From an uncultured Clostridia bacterium (GTDB lineage Bacteria > Bacillota > Clostridia > Christensenellales > Aristaeellaceae): 55,410 nucleotides of DNA. The position numbers and the translations under genes are program-made. This document shows positions 8,813 to 17,116 of this stretch, in pieces; the first letter of the stretch is position 1; each line of letters opens with the position of its first letter. The DNA lies in assembly GCA_946411525.1 (NCBI GenBank), contig CAMKEI010000008.1, positions 1-55,410 on the forward strand, in the 5' to 3' direction. The notes under the pieces were generated by a model. The model saw only the letters and a program-made list of their open reading frames with translations. It was not told the DNA's origin and searched no databases.

Positions 8813-9525
8813 TTCGTCCCTGCGATATGATGACGGTCTCGCTGGCCAGGCTGATCCGGGACGGGGAGACGGTGTTCCACGGGGTTTCCTCCCATATGCC
8901 GATGATCGCGGTGCTGCTGGCAAAAAAGCTGCATGCCCCGAACGCCGTTCACCTGAACATTCCCGGCGGCGTGGACCCGGCGGAACCCGAGCTGCAGTCC
9001 TGGACGAGCGCGGGCGGGGAACTGTGGCAAACGGCCTGCGCAGCGCTGCCGCTGCAGGAGGTTTTCGACCTGAGCATGCGGGGCGGGCTGGACGTGGCTT
9101 TCCTCAGCGGGGTGCAGTTTGACCAGCACGGCCGGGTGAACGCTTCGGTGATCGGGGACTACCACAGGCCCAAGGTCAGGCTGCCGGGCGGCGCCGGAAG
9201 CGCGGTGCTGATCCCGACGGCGAAGCGTGCGATCCTGTGGCGGACGAAGCATGACAAGCGGACGTTCACGGAAAAGCTTGACTTTGTGACCGCCCAGGGG
9301 CATGTGAGCGATATCGTGACGCCGCTGTGCTGCTTCACGATGCATGAGGGTGAGCTGATCCTGAAGAGCATCCATCCCTATTCCTCCCTGGAGGAGGTGG
9401 CGGCGAACACCGGGTTCCCGATCCGCTATTTCTCCGCGGATTTCACCCCGGAGCCGACGGCGGAGGAGATGCGGGCACTGCGGGAAATCGATCCGCGCGA
9501 TCTGCGGAACCTCGAGTTCCGGTAA
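8809..9525 (+). CDS. CoA-transferase-like subunit B (GctB/IpdB type)
   Basis: This 238-residue partner of the subunit encoded just upstream begins in an ATGA overlap. Family features are SSHMPMIAVLLAKKLHAP near residue 30 and DVAFLSGVQFDQHGRVNAS near residue 100, the latter like the FxxxxQ-D-xGNxN segment of beta chains. At the position where classical transferases carry the catalytic Glu in an ExG motif, this protein reads HLNIPGGVDPAE. I see no Glu there, which hints at a non-transferase activity. That is a by-eye assignment and needs an alignment. Confidence 0.8.
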   Translation: MIRPCDMMTVSLARLIRDGETVFHGVSSHMPMIAVLLAKKLHAPNAVHLNIPGGVDPAEPELQSWTSAGGELWQTACAALPLQEVFDLSMRGGLDVAFLSGVQFDQHGRVNASVIGDYHRPKVRLPGGAGSAVLIPTAKRAILWRTKHDKRTFTEKLDFVTAQGHVSDIVTPLCCFTMHEGELILKSIHPYSSLEEVAANTGFPIRYFSADFTPEPTAEEMRALREIDPRDLRNLEFR

Positions 9526-9597
9526 GCAGGTTTCCATGGCCGGCCGCGCGGTGGGCCTGATGATACAGAACATTCAATCATGAAGGGAGTTTTGACG

Positions 9598-10809
9598 ATG
9601 TCCAAGTACGATACCTATTTTCTGATGAAGGAGAACGAGGTTCCCGATTATGTGAAGACGAAGTATCCGGACTTTTTCGATCCGGAAGCGAAGCTTGAGG
9701 TTAAGGAGATCGGTGACGGCAACCTGAACTATGTATTCCGCGTCGTGGATCCCGCGTCCGGAAAGAGCATCATCGTCAAGCAGGCCGGCGAAGCGCTGCG
9801 TATCTCCGCTGAAATGCACGTATCCACCGACCGGAATCGGATCGAAAGCGAGATCCTGATCCTGCAGGACAAGTACGCACCCGGCCTGGTGCCGAAGATC
9901 TACGGATACGATACCACGATGTGCGCCTGCACGATGGAGGACCTGTCCGACCACGCGCTGATGCGTTACGCGCTGATGCGGCATGAGACCTTCCCGCGCT
10001 TCGCTGAGGACATCTCCACCTTCATGGTCAACACGCTGCTGATGACCACGGACGTGGTGATGGAGCACAAGGAGAAGAAGGCCCTGGTCAAGAGCTTCAT
10101 CAATCCCGAGCTGTGCGAGATCACCGAGGACCTGGTGCTGATGGAGCCTTACAACGACATCAACCACCGGAACAACGTGTTCCCGCCGGTCGCGGACTTC
10201 GTGAAGAAGGAACTGTACGAGGACGACGCGCTGAAGCTGGAAGTGGCGAAGCTGAAGTTCGACTTTATGAACAACGCCCAGGCGCTGCTCCACGGCGACC
10301 TGCATACCGGCTCTATCTTTGTGAAGCAGGATTCCACCCGCGTGTTCGATCCGGAATTCGCCTTCTTCGGCCCTATCGGATACGACACGGGCAACGTGAT
10401 CGCTAACCTGATCTTTGCCTGGGACAACGGCAGGGCCGCAGGCGCGGACGAATTCTGCGACTGGTGCCTGCAGACGATCCGCGAGGTGATCGACCTGTTC
10501 CGGGTGAAGTTCATGGAATGCTTTGAGAAGAACGCCACAGAACCCATGGCAAAAGTGCCCGGCTTCGCGGAATGGTACCTGGACACGGTGATCCGGGATA
10601 CCGCGTCCTACTGCGGCACCGAGCTGCACCGCCGGACCGTCGGTATGGCCAACGTGAAGGACGTGACCACGATCGCCGACCCGGAGAAGCGGGCGCACGC
10701 CGAGAAGGTCAACATTCTCAGCGGCAAGGACTTCATCATGAACGCGGCCAGCTTCCGCACCGGCGATGATTTTGTGGCCGCCGTGCTGCGGGCGGATGAG
10801 AAAGCCTGA
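9598..10809 (+). CDS. mtnK: S-methyl-5-thioribose kinase (or 5-deoxyribose kinase)
   Basis: This 403-residue protein is clearly MtnK, of the aminoglycoside-phosphotransferase fold. Visible motifs are IGDGNLNYVFRV (nucleotide loop, about residue 38), LLHGDLHTGSIFV (catalytic loop, about residue 230) and DPEFAFFGPIGYD (metal-binding Asp). The ATG at 9598 is preceded by AAGGGAG; an upstream ATG at 9580 lacks a ribosome site. It phosphorylates C1 of 5-methylthioribose. Homologues also act on 5-deoxyribose in the DHAP shunt. It sits 21 bp before mtnA, inside the BMC operon. It has no obvious targeting peptide, so the step may occur in the cytosol. Confidence 0.93.
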   Translation: MSKYDTYFLMKENEVPDYVKTKYPDFFDPEAKLEVKEIGDGNLNYVFRVVDPASGKSIIVKQAGEALRISAEMHVSTDRNRIESEILILQDKYAPGLVPKIYGYDTTMCACTMEDLSDHALMRYALMRHETFPRFAEDISTFMVNTLLMTTDVVMEHKEKKALVKSFINPELCEITEDLVLMEPYNDINHRNNVFPPVADFVKKELYEDDALKLEVAKLKFDFMNNAQALLHGDLHTGSIFVKQDSTRVFDPEFAFFGPIGYDTGNVIANLIFAWDNGRAAGADEFCDWCLQTIREVIDLFRVKFMECFEKNATEPMAKVPGFAEWYLDTVIRDTASYCGTELHRRTVGMANVKDVTTIADPEKRAHAEKVNILSGKDFIMNAASFRTGDDFVAAVLRADEKA

Positions 10810-10830
10810 AATCGGCAGGAGGGAAAAACC

Positions 10831-11925
10831 ATGAGTGAAAAGAGCATCATGACCTATGAAACCGTGGAGCTGAACGAGGAGGAAGGCGCGCTGGTCATCC
10901 TGGACCAGACGAAGCTGCCCGGCGAAGTGAAGATTCTGCACCTGACGGACCAGAAGGATATCTGGCAGGCGATCTACCTGCTGCAGGTCCGCGGCGCGCC
11001 GGCGATCGGCGTGGCGGCCGCCTTCGGCGTATACCTGGCCGCAAAGGATATCAGGACGGATGACTATGACGAATTTGCCGCCAGATTCCACGAAGCCAAG
11101 GAATACCTGAACTCCTCCCGGCCTACGGCGGTGAACCTTTCCTGGGCCCTGAACCGGATGGAGAAGGTTGTGACCGACAACCGGGACAAACCCGTGGCGG
11201 AGATCAGGGAACTGCTGCGGAAGGAGAGCATCGAGATCAAGGCGGAAGACGTATGGATGTGCCGGATGATCGGCGAGTACGGGCTGACGCTGATCAAGGA
11301 CGGCGACGGTATCCTGACCCACTGCAACGCCGGGCAGCTGGCCACCTCCAAGTACGGTACCGCGCTGGCGCCGATCCATCTGGGACGGGAGCGGGGCATG
11401 AACTTCCGGGTATTCTGTGACGAAACCAGGCCGCTGCTCCAGGGCGCAAGGCTGTCCTCCTTCGAGCTGTACGCGGACGGCGTGGACACTACGGTGATCT
11501 GCGACAACATGGCCTCCCAGGTGATGAAAAACGGCTGGGTGAACGCGGTATTCGTCGGCTGCGACCGGGTGGCCGCCAACGGCGACGCCTGCAACAAGAT
11601 CGGCACCTCCGGCGTGGCGATCCTGGCCAAGTATTACGGGATTCCCTTCTACGTGCTGGGCCCGACCTCGACCATCGACATGAGCATCGAGAAGGGCGAG
11701 GATATCGTGATCGAGCAACGGCCGCAGGAGGAAGTGACCGAAATGTGGTACAAGCAGCGCATGGCGCCGCAGGGGGTCAAGGCATACAATCCAGCCTTTG
11801 ACTTCGCGGACCACGAGCTGATCGCCGGCATCGTAACAGAATACGGCATTGCGCGTCCGCCCTATACGGAAAGCCTGAAGGAGATTTTCCGGAAAAAGGC
11901 GGAGGCGCAGGCAGCCAAAAAGTAA
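10831..11925 (+). CDS. mtnA: S-methyl-5-thioribose-1-phosphate isomerase (eIF2B-like)
   Basis: This 364-residue aldose-1-phosphate to ketose-1-phosphate isomerase shows [13 protein letters not shown] (about residue 54), the catalytic Cys in [19 protein letters not shown] (about residue 165) and the catalytic Asp in [17 protein letters not shown] (about residue 245), all diagnostic for MtnA. GGAGG precedes the start. Its product, methylthioribulose-1-P or 5-deoxyribulose-1-P, is the expected substrate of the class II aldolase at 5671. Together they complete the DHAP-shunt chemistry. No MtnB, MtnC or MtnD homologue of the methionine salvage route is present in the window. Confidence 0.95.
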   Translation: MSEKSIMTYETVELNEEEGALVILDQTKLPGEVKILHLTDQKDIWQAIYLLQVRGAPAIGVAAAFGVYLAAKDIRTDDYDEFAARFHEAKEYLNSSRPTAVNLSWALNRMEKVVTDNRDKPVAEIRELLRKESIEIKAEDVWMCRMIGEYGLTLIKDGDGILTHCNAGQLATSKYGTALAPIHLGRERGMNFRVFCDETRPLLQGARLSSFELYADGVDTTVICDNMASQVMKNGWVNAVFVGCDRVAANGDACNKIGTSGVAILAKYYGIPFYVLGPTSTIDMSIEKGEDIVIEQRPQEEVTEMWYKQRMAPQGVKAYNPAFDFADHELIAGIVTEYGIARPPYTESLKEIFRKKAEAQAAKK

Positions 11926-11946
11926 TTCCCTGAAAGAGGTTTGAGG

Positions 11947-12828
11947 ATGAGCGATCAGGAACTGCGCGGAAGGATCCAGCGGCTGGTGCTGACGGAAATG
12001 GCCCGGCTCGGCCATGCCTATGCCCCGGTTATGTCATCCAACCGGCACTGCCACCTGAGCCGCGAGGATACCGACCGGCTCTTCGGACCGGGCTACCAGC
12101 TGACGAAGCTGCGGGACCTGGTGCAGCCGGGGCAGTACGCGTGCAACGAAAAGGTGACGCTGGAAACGCCGAAAGGCGCCGTATCCCTGCGGGTGGTGGG
12201 GCCGATCCGGAAAGAGACCCAGGTGGAGCTGAGCCTGACGGACAGCGCGAAGCTCGGGCTGAAGCCGCCGGTGCGCATGTCCGGGCAGCTGGAAAACTCG
12301 CCGGGCTGCATCCTGAAGCAGGGAGACAGGAGCATACAGATTTCCCGGGGCGTGATCGTGGCTGCGCGGCATATCCATATGTCCGCGGAGGAAGCGGCGG
12401 CTTACCGCGTGAGGAACGGAGACCTGGTCTCCCTCCGGGTGGAAGGCGTCCGGGCAGTGACGCTGGAGAACGTGATCGTCCGTTGCGGCGAGGGGCACGT
12501 ACTGGAGGTCCATATCGACAAGGACGAAGCCAACGCCTGCGGCCTGGAGGACGGCACGCTCTGCCGGGTGATCGTGCCCGGAGAGGTGCCGCGGGCACCG
12601 GTACCGGGCCCGGCGCCGGCCGCGCCCCGGCCGGCGTATGAACCCGCGAGGCCGACGATGCTGGACCTGACCGGGGAGAAGGCGAGGCTGATCACCGAGG
12701 AGGACGTGGTCCGCGCAAGCGGGAACGGCTACAAGGTGATCCGGTACGGAAAGGACGCGATCGTGACGCCGCTTGCCAGGGACGCCGCCTCGGAGAAACG
12801 GGTGGAACTGGCCAGGGCGGTTGAATAA
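11947..12828 (+). CDS. pduL: PduL-type phosphotransacylase with EutQ-like C-terminal extension
   Basis: This 293-residue acyl-CoA to acyl-phosphate transacylase characteristic of metabolosomes has two PduL half-domains. The Zn-binding motifs are SSNRHCHLS (about residue 29) and AARHIHMS (about residue 140). The first 20 residues form an amphipathic helix (SDQELRGRIQRLVLTEMARL), a likely encapsulation peptide. PduL is usually about 210 residues. Here a Pro/Ala-rich linker (about 218-235) leads to a further ~55 residues containing LITEEDVVRAS and ITPLARD-like VTPLARDAAS, which resembles the N-terminus of EutQ. The start at 11947 uses AGAGG seven bases upstream. Confidence 0.92.
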   Translation: MSDQELRGRIQRLVLTEMARLGHAYAPVMSSNRHCHLSREDTDRLFGPGYQLTKLRDLVQPGQYACNEKVTLETPKGAVSLRVVGPIRKETQVELSLTDSAKLGLKPPVRMSGQLENSPGCILKQGDRSIQISRGVIVAARHIHMSAEEAAAYRVRNGDLVSLRVEGVRAVTLENVIVRCGEGHVLEVHIDKDEANACGLEDGTLCRVIVPGEVPRAPVPGPAPAAPRPAYEPARPTMLDLTGEKARLITEEDVVRASGNGYKVIRYGKDAIVTPLARDAASEKRVELARAVE

Positions 12829-12849
12829 GACGCAGAGAGGGTTGGAAAC

Positions 12850-14289
12850 ATGGCACTGACAAAGGAAGAACTGCAGCGGCTGACCGATCAGATCATCCGC
12901 AGCCTGGAGGGAAAGGTGGACGTTTCCCATCTGGGAGGGGTTCCTGCCGCCGCGGGACCGGCCGGAGGGACGGGACGCTGGCTGTGCGACACCGCCGAGG
13001 AGGCGGTCGCCAACGCGAAGGCCGCGCAGGCGCAGCTGATGGAAATGACGCTGGACCAGCGGGCGGAGCTGATCGCCGCCATGCGGAAAGCGGGCATTGA
13101 GAACGCAGAGCCGCTGGCGCGGCTGGCCCATGAGGAGACCGGGTACGGCCGGGTGGAGGACAAGGTCCAGAAGAACCTGCTGGTATCCCGGAAGACGCCC
13201 GGGCTGGAGGACCTGACGACCCGCTGCGAAACGGGCAGCAAAGGCATGATGATGATCGAGCAGGCGCCCTTCGGCGTGATCGGATCCATCACCCCCTCCA
13301 CCAACCCGACCTCGACGATCATCAACAACTCCATCAGCATGATCGCGGCCGGAAACGCGGTGGTGTTCAATCCCCACCCCGCGGCGAAACGCGCTTCCCA
13401 GGAAGCCATGCGGGTGATGACGGAAGCGATTGTTTCCGCGGGCGGACCGGCTACGCTGATCACCACTGTCCGCGAGCCTACGCTGGAATCCGGCCAGGCG
13501 ATCATGACGCATCCCGACATACCGCTGCTCTCCGTCACAGGCGGGGAAGCGGTGGTGAAGGTAGCCATGAAGACCGGGAAGAAATGCATTGCCGCCGGTC
13601 CCGGCAATCCGCCGGTCATCGTGGACGAAACGGCGGAGATTCCGGAGGCCGCGCGCAAGATTGTGGCAGGCGCCAGCTTTGACAACAACGTGCTGTGCAT
13701 CGCCGAGAAGGAAGTTTTCGTTGTGGACAGCGTGGCAGACGAGCTGCTGCGGGAGATGGAAAAGAACAACTGCGTCCGGATCTCCGGCGGGGATATCGAC
13801 CGGGTGCTCCGGACCACGCTGATCCCGAAGGACGGAAAGCACGTGATCAACCGGAAGTACGTCGGAAGGAACGCGGGCGTGATCCTGCGGGATGCCGGGG
13901 TTTCCTTCAGCGGAGATCCGCGGCTGGCGATCGCGGAAGTGGACCGGAACCATCCCTTCGTAATGACGGAGATGCTGATGCCGGTGCTGGCCGTGGTGCG
14001 GGTCCGGAATATCGACGAGGCGATCGCCGAGGCGTACCGTGCCGAGCAGGGCTGCAAGCATTCGGCGATGATCTATTCCACGAACGTCCACAACATGTCC
14101 AACGCCGCCCGGAAGATGAACACGACCATCTTCGTAAAGAACGCCCCGAGTTTCTCGGGCCTGGGCTTCGACGGCGAAGGCTATACCACGATGACCATCG
14201 CGACGCCCACAGGCGAGGGTGTCACCAGCGCAAGATCCTTCACCCGGCTCAGGCGCTGCGTACTGTACGGTGATTTCCGCATCTGCTGA
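12850..14289 (+). CDS. Acylating (CoA) aldehyde dehydrogenase of BMC (PduP/EutE family)
   Basis: This 479-residue protein oxidises an aldehyde to acyl-CoA with NAD+ and CoA, the core reaction of aldehyde-processing metabolosomes. The N-terminus carries an amphipathic helix (ALTKEELQRLTDQIIRSLEG) then a Gly/Ala-rich linker, the classic encapsulation peptide. Motifs are FGVIGSITPSTNPTST (about residue 140), GPGNPPVIVD (about residue 253) and the catalytic Cys in FDNNVLCIAEKE (about residue 285). It lies between pduL and the shell genes, as in pdu and eut operons. The expected substrate is acetaldehyde or methylthioacetaldehyde made by the aldolase at 5671. Confidence 0.95.
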   Translation: MALTKEELQRLTDQIIRSLEGKVDVSHLGGVPAAAGPAGGTGRWLCDTAEEAVANAKAAQAQLMEMTLDQRAELIAAMRKAGIENAEPLARLAHEETGYGRVEDKVQKNLLVSRKTPGLEDLTTRCETGSKGMMMIEQAPFGVIGSITPSTNPTSTIINNSISMIAAGNAVVFNPHPAAKRASQEAMRVMTEAIVSAGGPATLITTVREPTLESGQAIMTHPDIPLLSVTGGEAVVKVAMKTGKKCIAAGPGNPPVIVDETAEIPEAARKIVAGASFDNNVLCIAEKEVFVVDSVADELLREMEKNNCVRISGGDIDRVLRTTLIPKDGKHVINRKYVGRNAGVILRDAGVSFSGDPRLAIAEVDRNHPFVMTEMLMPVLAVVRVRNIDEAIAEAYRAEQGCKHSAMIYSTNVHNMSNAARKMNTTIFVKNAPSFSGLGFDGEGYTTMTIATPTGEGVTSARSFTRLRRCVLYGDFRIC

Positions 14290-14349
14290 TGCGGCGATAC
14301 ATAAAGCGATAAAAAGAAAAGAACAGGAGACTGAAAGGAGCAGAACAAC

Positions 14350-14646
14350 ATGGCACAGGAAGCATTGGGACTGATTGAGACCAGAGGACTGGTCGGATCC
14401 ATCGAGGCGGCGGACGCCATGGTGAAGGCGGCCAACGTGCATCTCGTGGGAAAGGAACATGTGGGCGGCGGACTGGTGACCGTCATGGTCCGCGGCGACG
14501 TGGGCGCGGTGAAATCCGCTGTGGAAGCGGGCGGCGCGGCGGCCAAGCGGGTCGGCGAGCTGATCAGCGTGCATGTGATCCCGCGGCCCCATGAGGAAGT
14601 GGAAGGCATTCTGCCGAAGGCGCCCGCGGCGGGAAAGGGAAAGTAA
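14350..14646 (+). CDS. BMC-H shell hexamer protein 1 (PduA/EutM-like)
   Basis: A 98-residue single BMC domain. [20 protein letters not shown] is the typical start, and [17 protein letters not shown] contains the pore loop HVGGG in place of the KIGSG seen in PduA. It forms the facets of the shell. A short Ala/Gly/Lys tail (APAAGKGK) distinguishes it from the next gene. AAGGAG precedes the start. Confidence 0.96.
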   Translation: MAQEALGLIETRGLVGSIEAADAMVKAANVHLVGKEHVGGGLVTVMVRGDVGAVKSAVEAGGAAAKRVGELISVHVIPRPHEEVEGILPKAPAAGKGK

Positions 14647-14682
14647 TCTGATCCGGAAGGTTAATGAAAGGAGATTGTAACA

Positions 14683-14958
14683 ATGGAACTTCAGGCTTTG
14701 GGAATGGTGGAAACAAAGGGACTCGTCGGCTCGATCGAGGCGGCGGACGCCATGGTGAAGGCGGCCAACGTTCACCTGGTCGGCAAGGAGCATGTGGGCG
14801 GCGGCCTGGTGACCGTGATGGTCCGGGGCGACGTCGGCGCCGTGAAGGCGGCGGTGGAAGCGGGCGGCGCGGCAGCCAAGCGGGTCGGCGAGCTGGTCAG
14901 CGTGCATGTGATTCCGCGTCCCCATGAAGAGGTTGAGGGAATCCTGCCCCAGATGTGA
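14683..14958 (+). CDS. BMC-H shell hexamer protein 2 (PduA/EutM-like)
   Basis: A 91-residue paralogue of the preceding shell protein, about 90% identical over the shared domain and with the same HVGGG pore loop. It lacks the basic tail. The pair looks like a recent tandem duplication, since nucleotide identity is also high. It is preceded by AAAGGAG. Confidence 0.96.
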   Translation: MELQALGMVETKGLVGSIEAADAMVKAANVHLVGKEHVGGGLVTVMVRGDVGAVKAAVEAGGAAAKRVGELVSVHVIPRPHEEVEGILPQM

Positions 14959-15007
14959 CCGGGCAGTATTCTGGACAACGCGAAGGACCTGATGAGGAGG
15001 AACGGAA

Positions 15008-15433
15008 ATGCTGAAAGGAATATCCCCGCTCCTTACACCGGAGCTGCTCAAAATTCTGGCGGAAATGGGCCACGGCGATGAGCTGGTGATCGGCGACTGC
15101 AATTTTCCCGCGCAGTCCATGGGAAAGCGCTGCGTCCGCTGCGACGGCAAGGGCGGTGCTGAACTGCTGGACGCGATCCTGCAGCTGCTCCCGCTGGACC
15201 AGTATGTGCCGGCGCCTGTCACCGTGATGGATCCCGAAGGCGGGCTGGACTACGATCCCCCGATCTGGGCGGAGCTGGACAGGATCTGCCAGAAACACCA
15301 GCCCGGCGTCAAATTTGAGAAAATCGGCCGGTTCGCATTCTACGACCGGGCGAAGAACGCCTACGCCACCATCGCGACGGGCGAAAACGCGCTGTATGCC
15401 TGCTTCATTATCAAGAAGGGATGCCTGACCTGA
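15008..15433 (+). CDS. RbsD/FucU family sugar mutarotase
   Basis: A 141-residue protein starting MLKGISPLLTPELLKILAEM followed by GHGDELVIGDCNFPA, the hallmark N-terminus of FucU-like mutarotases, where the His and Asp of GHGDE are functional. These proteins speed anomer and pyranose-furanose exchange of ribose or fucose. In this operon the role would be to present the right anomer of the incoming pentose to the kinase. It has GAGGAGG upstream and lies 13 bp before dhaK. Confidence 0.88.
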   Translation: MLKGISPLLTPELLKILAEMGHGDELVIGDCNFPAQSMGKRCVRCDGKGGAELLDAILQLLPLDQYVPAPVTVMDPEGGLDYDPPIWAELDRICQKHQPGVKFEKIGRFAFYDRAKNAYATIATGENALYACFIIKKGCLT

Positions 15434-15445
15434 GGAGGAGCAACC

Positions 15446-16462
15446 ATGAAGAAAATCATCAATACGCCGGAACGCTTTATTCCCGAAATGCTGGAAGGCA
15501 TCTATGCCGCGCATCCGGATGACCTCACCTTCGCGGAAGGAGACCTGCACTGCCTGGTTACGAAACAAAAGCAGGCGGGAAAGGTCGGCATCGCCACCGG
15601 CGGCGGCTCGGGCCACCTGCCCCTGTTCCTGGGCTATGTGGGAAAGGGCATGCTGGACGGCTGTTCGATCGGCGACGTATTCCAGTCGCCGAGCGCGGAG
15701 CAGATGCTGGCCGTGACGAAGGAGATCGACCAGGGAGCGGGCGTGCTGTACATTTACGGCAACTATAACGGGGATATCTTCAACTTCGATATGGCCGCGG
15801 AAATGGCGGACATGGAGGAGGATATCCGGGTGGAGAGCGTCGTCGCGGGCGAGGATGTGGCTTCCGCCGGACCGACGGCGGAAGGAGAACCGAATAAACG
15901 CAGGGGTGTGGCGGGCATCTTCTTCGTGTACAAGTGCGCCGGCGCCGCGGCAGCCGCGGGCAAAAGCCTGGACGAGGTGAAGGCTGTCGCGGAGAAGACC
16001 TGCGCGAACGTCAGGACCATGGGCGTGGCGCTGACCTCCTGCACGGTGCCGAGGGTCGGCCATCCCAGCTTCGAAATCGGGGATGACGAAATGGAGATCG
16101 GCATGGGCATCCACGGGGAGCCCGGTATCCGCCGGGGCAAGCTTGTACCCGCGGACGAGATCGTGGACGAGATGATGGAGCCCATCCTGAAGGATATCCC
16201 TTACCGTGCGGGCGACGAGGTGGCCGTGCTGATCAACGGATTGGGCGCCACGCCGCTGGAGGAGCAGTATGTGATGTTCCGCCGGGTCAAGCAGATCCTG
16301 GACGAAAAAGGGATCAGCGTCTGGCATACCTATGTGGGTGAATACGCCACTTCCATGGAGATGGCCGGCGCATCCGTTTCGCTGCTGCGCCTGGACGACG
16401 AGCTGAAGGGCTGGCTTGCGGCGCCTGCCGACACACCGTTCTTCAAACAGTTTCAGCTGTAA
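15446..16462 (+). CDS. DhaK-like dihydroxyacetone (or ketotriose/tetrose) kinase subunit
   Basis: This 338-residue DAK1-domain protein of usual DhaK length has ATGGGSGHLPLFLGYVGKG near residue 50. The usual GHEP is GHLP here, as in DhaK-like paralogues. GMGIHGEPGIRR carries the His that binds the substrate carbonyl covalently (about residue 215). It is paired with the DhaL-like gene 9 bp downstream. A DhaM phosphoryl donor subunit is absent from the window, so either ATP or a distant PTS protein would supply phosphate. It may recycle DHA or act on another short ketose. The exact substrate is unknown. Confidence 0.85.
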   Translation: MKKIINTPERFIPEMLEGIYAAHPDDLTFAEGDLHCLVTKQKQAGKVGIATGGGSGHLPLFLGYVGKGMLDGCSIGDVFQSPSAEQMLAVTKEIDQGAGVLYIYGNYNGDIFNFDMAAEMADMEEDIRVESVVAGEDVASAGPTAEGEPNKRRGVAGIFFVYKCAGAAAAAGKSLDEVKAVAEKTCANVRTMGVALTSCTVPRVGHPSFEIGDDEMEIGMGIHGEPGIRRGKLVPADEIVDEMMEPILKDIPYRAGDEVAVLINGLGATPLEEQYVMFRRVKQILDEKGISVWHTYVGEYATSMEMAGASVSLLRLDDELKGWLAAPADTPFFKQFQL

Positions 16463-16471
16463 GGAGGCCGT

Positions 16472-17062
16472 ATGAACGCGGATAAACTGAGAGGGCTGCT
16501 TTCCGCCTGGGCGGCGCTGATGACGGAAAAGCGGGACTGGCTGATCGAGCTGGACAGCGTGGTGGGCGACAGCGACCTGGGGCTCACCATGAGCGACGGA
16601 TTTACCGCCGCCTCCGAAGCGGCGGCCGCCAGCGACCTGACGGACGTGGGCAAACTGTCCTACCAGGCCGGCAAGGCGATGGCGACAGCGGTTCCCTCCA
16701 CCATGGGAACGCTGATGGCCAGCGGCCTGATGAATGCCGGCAAGGTCCTGAAGGGCATGGAAGACGCGGCGGACACGGACTTTTTCCAGGCGTACCTGGA
16801 AGGGGTGCAGAACCGGGGAAAGGCGCAGATCGGTGAGAAAACCTTCCTGGACGGGCTTCAGCCTGCCGTGGAAGCGCTGAAGCAGGGAAAGACACCGCAG
16901 GAAACCGTGGAGATTGCCTGGGACGCGTTCCAGCATACAAAGGGCATGATTGCGAAGCACGGGAGAATGGCGATCAGGGGCGAAGCTTCCAGGGACCTGC
17001 TGGATCCAGGCGCTGCGGTGGCAGCCCTGATGATGCAGGGATATGCCGGAATACCGGCCTGA
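16472..17062 (+). CDS. DhaL-like nucleotide-binding kinase subunit
   Basis: This 196-residue DAK2-domain protein contains the Mg-ADP-binding Asp cluster in LDSVVGDSDLGLTM (about residue 33) and the conserved VPSTMGTLMASGL (about residue 78). It pairs with the DhaK-like protein. The Asp motif is conserved, so nucleotide binding is likely intact. The domain is of usual length. Confidence 0.85.
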   Translation: MNADKLRGLLSAWAALMTEKRDWLIELDSVVGDSDLGLTMSDGFTAASEAAAASDLTDVGKLSYQAGKAMATAVPSTMGTLMASGLMNAGKVLKGMEDAADTDFFQAYLEGVQNRGKAQIGEKTFLDGLQPAVEALKQGKTPQETVEIAWDAFQHTKGMIAKHGRMAIRGEASRDLLDPGAAVAALMMQGYAGIPA

Positions 17063-17116
17063 CGAGGAATAAGCGCCGGATCTGCCCCGCGGCAGGCCGG
17101 CCGGGGAGTGACAGGA

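Noticed and set aside
12034-15222. A very long minus-strand open frame (over 1000 codons) opposite pduL, aldehyde dehydrogenase and BMC-H
   Set aside because: It is antisense to several certain genes, has no family features, and reflects the G+C-rich codon use of the true strand. Similar shadows at 9574-12015 and 14897-18046 were dropped for the same reason.
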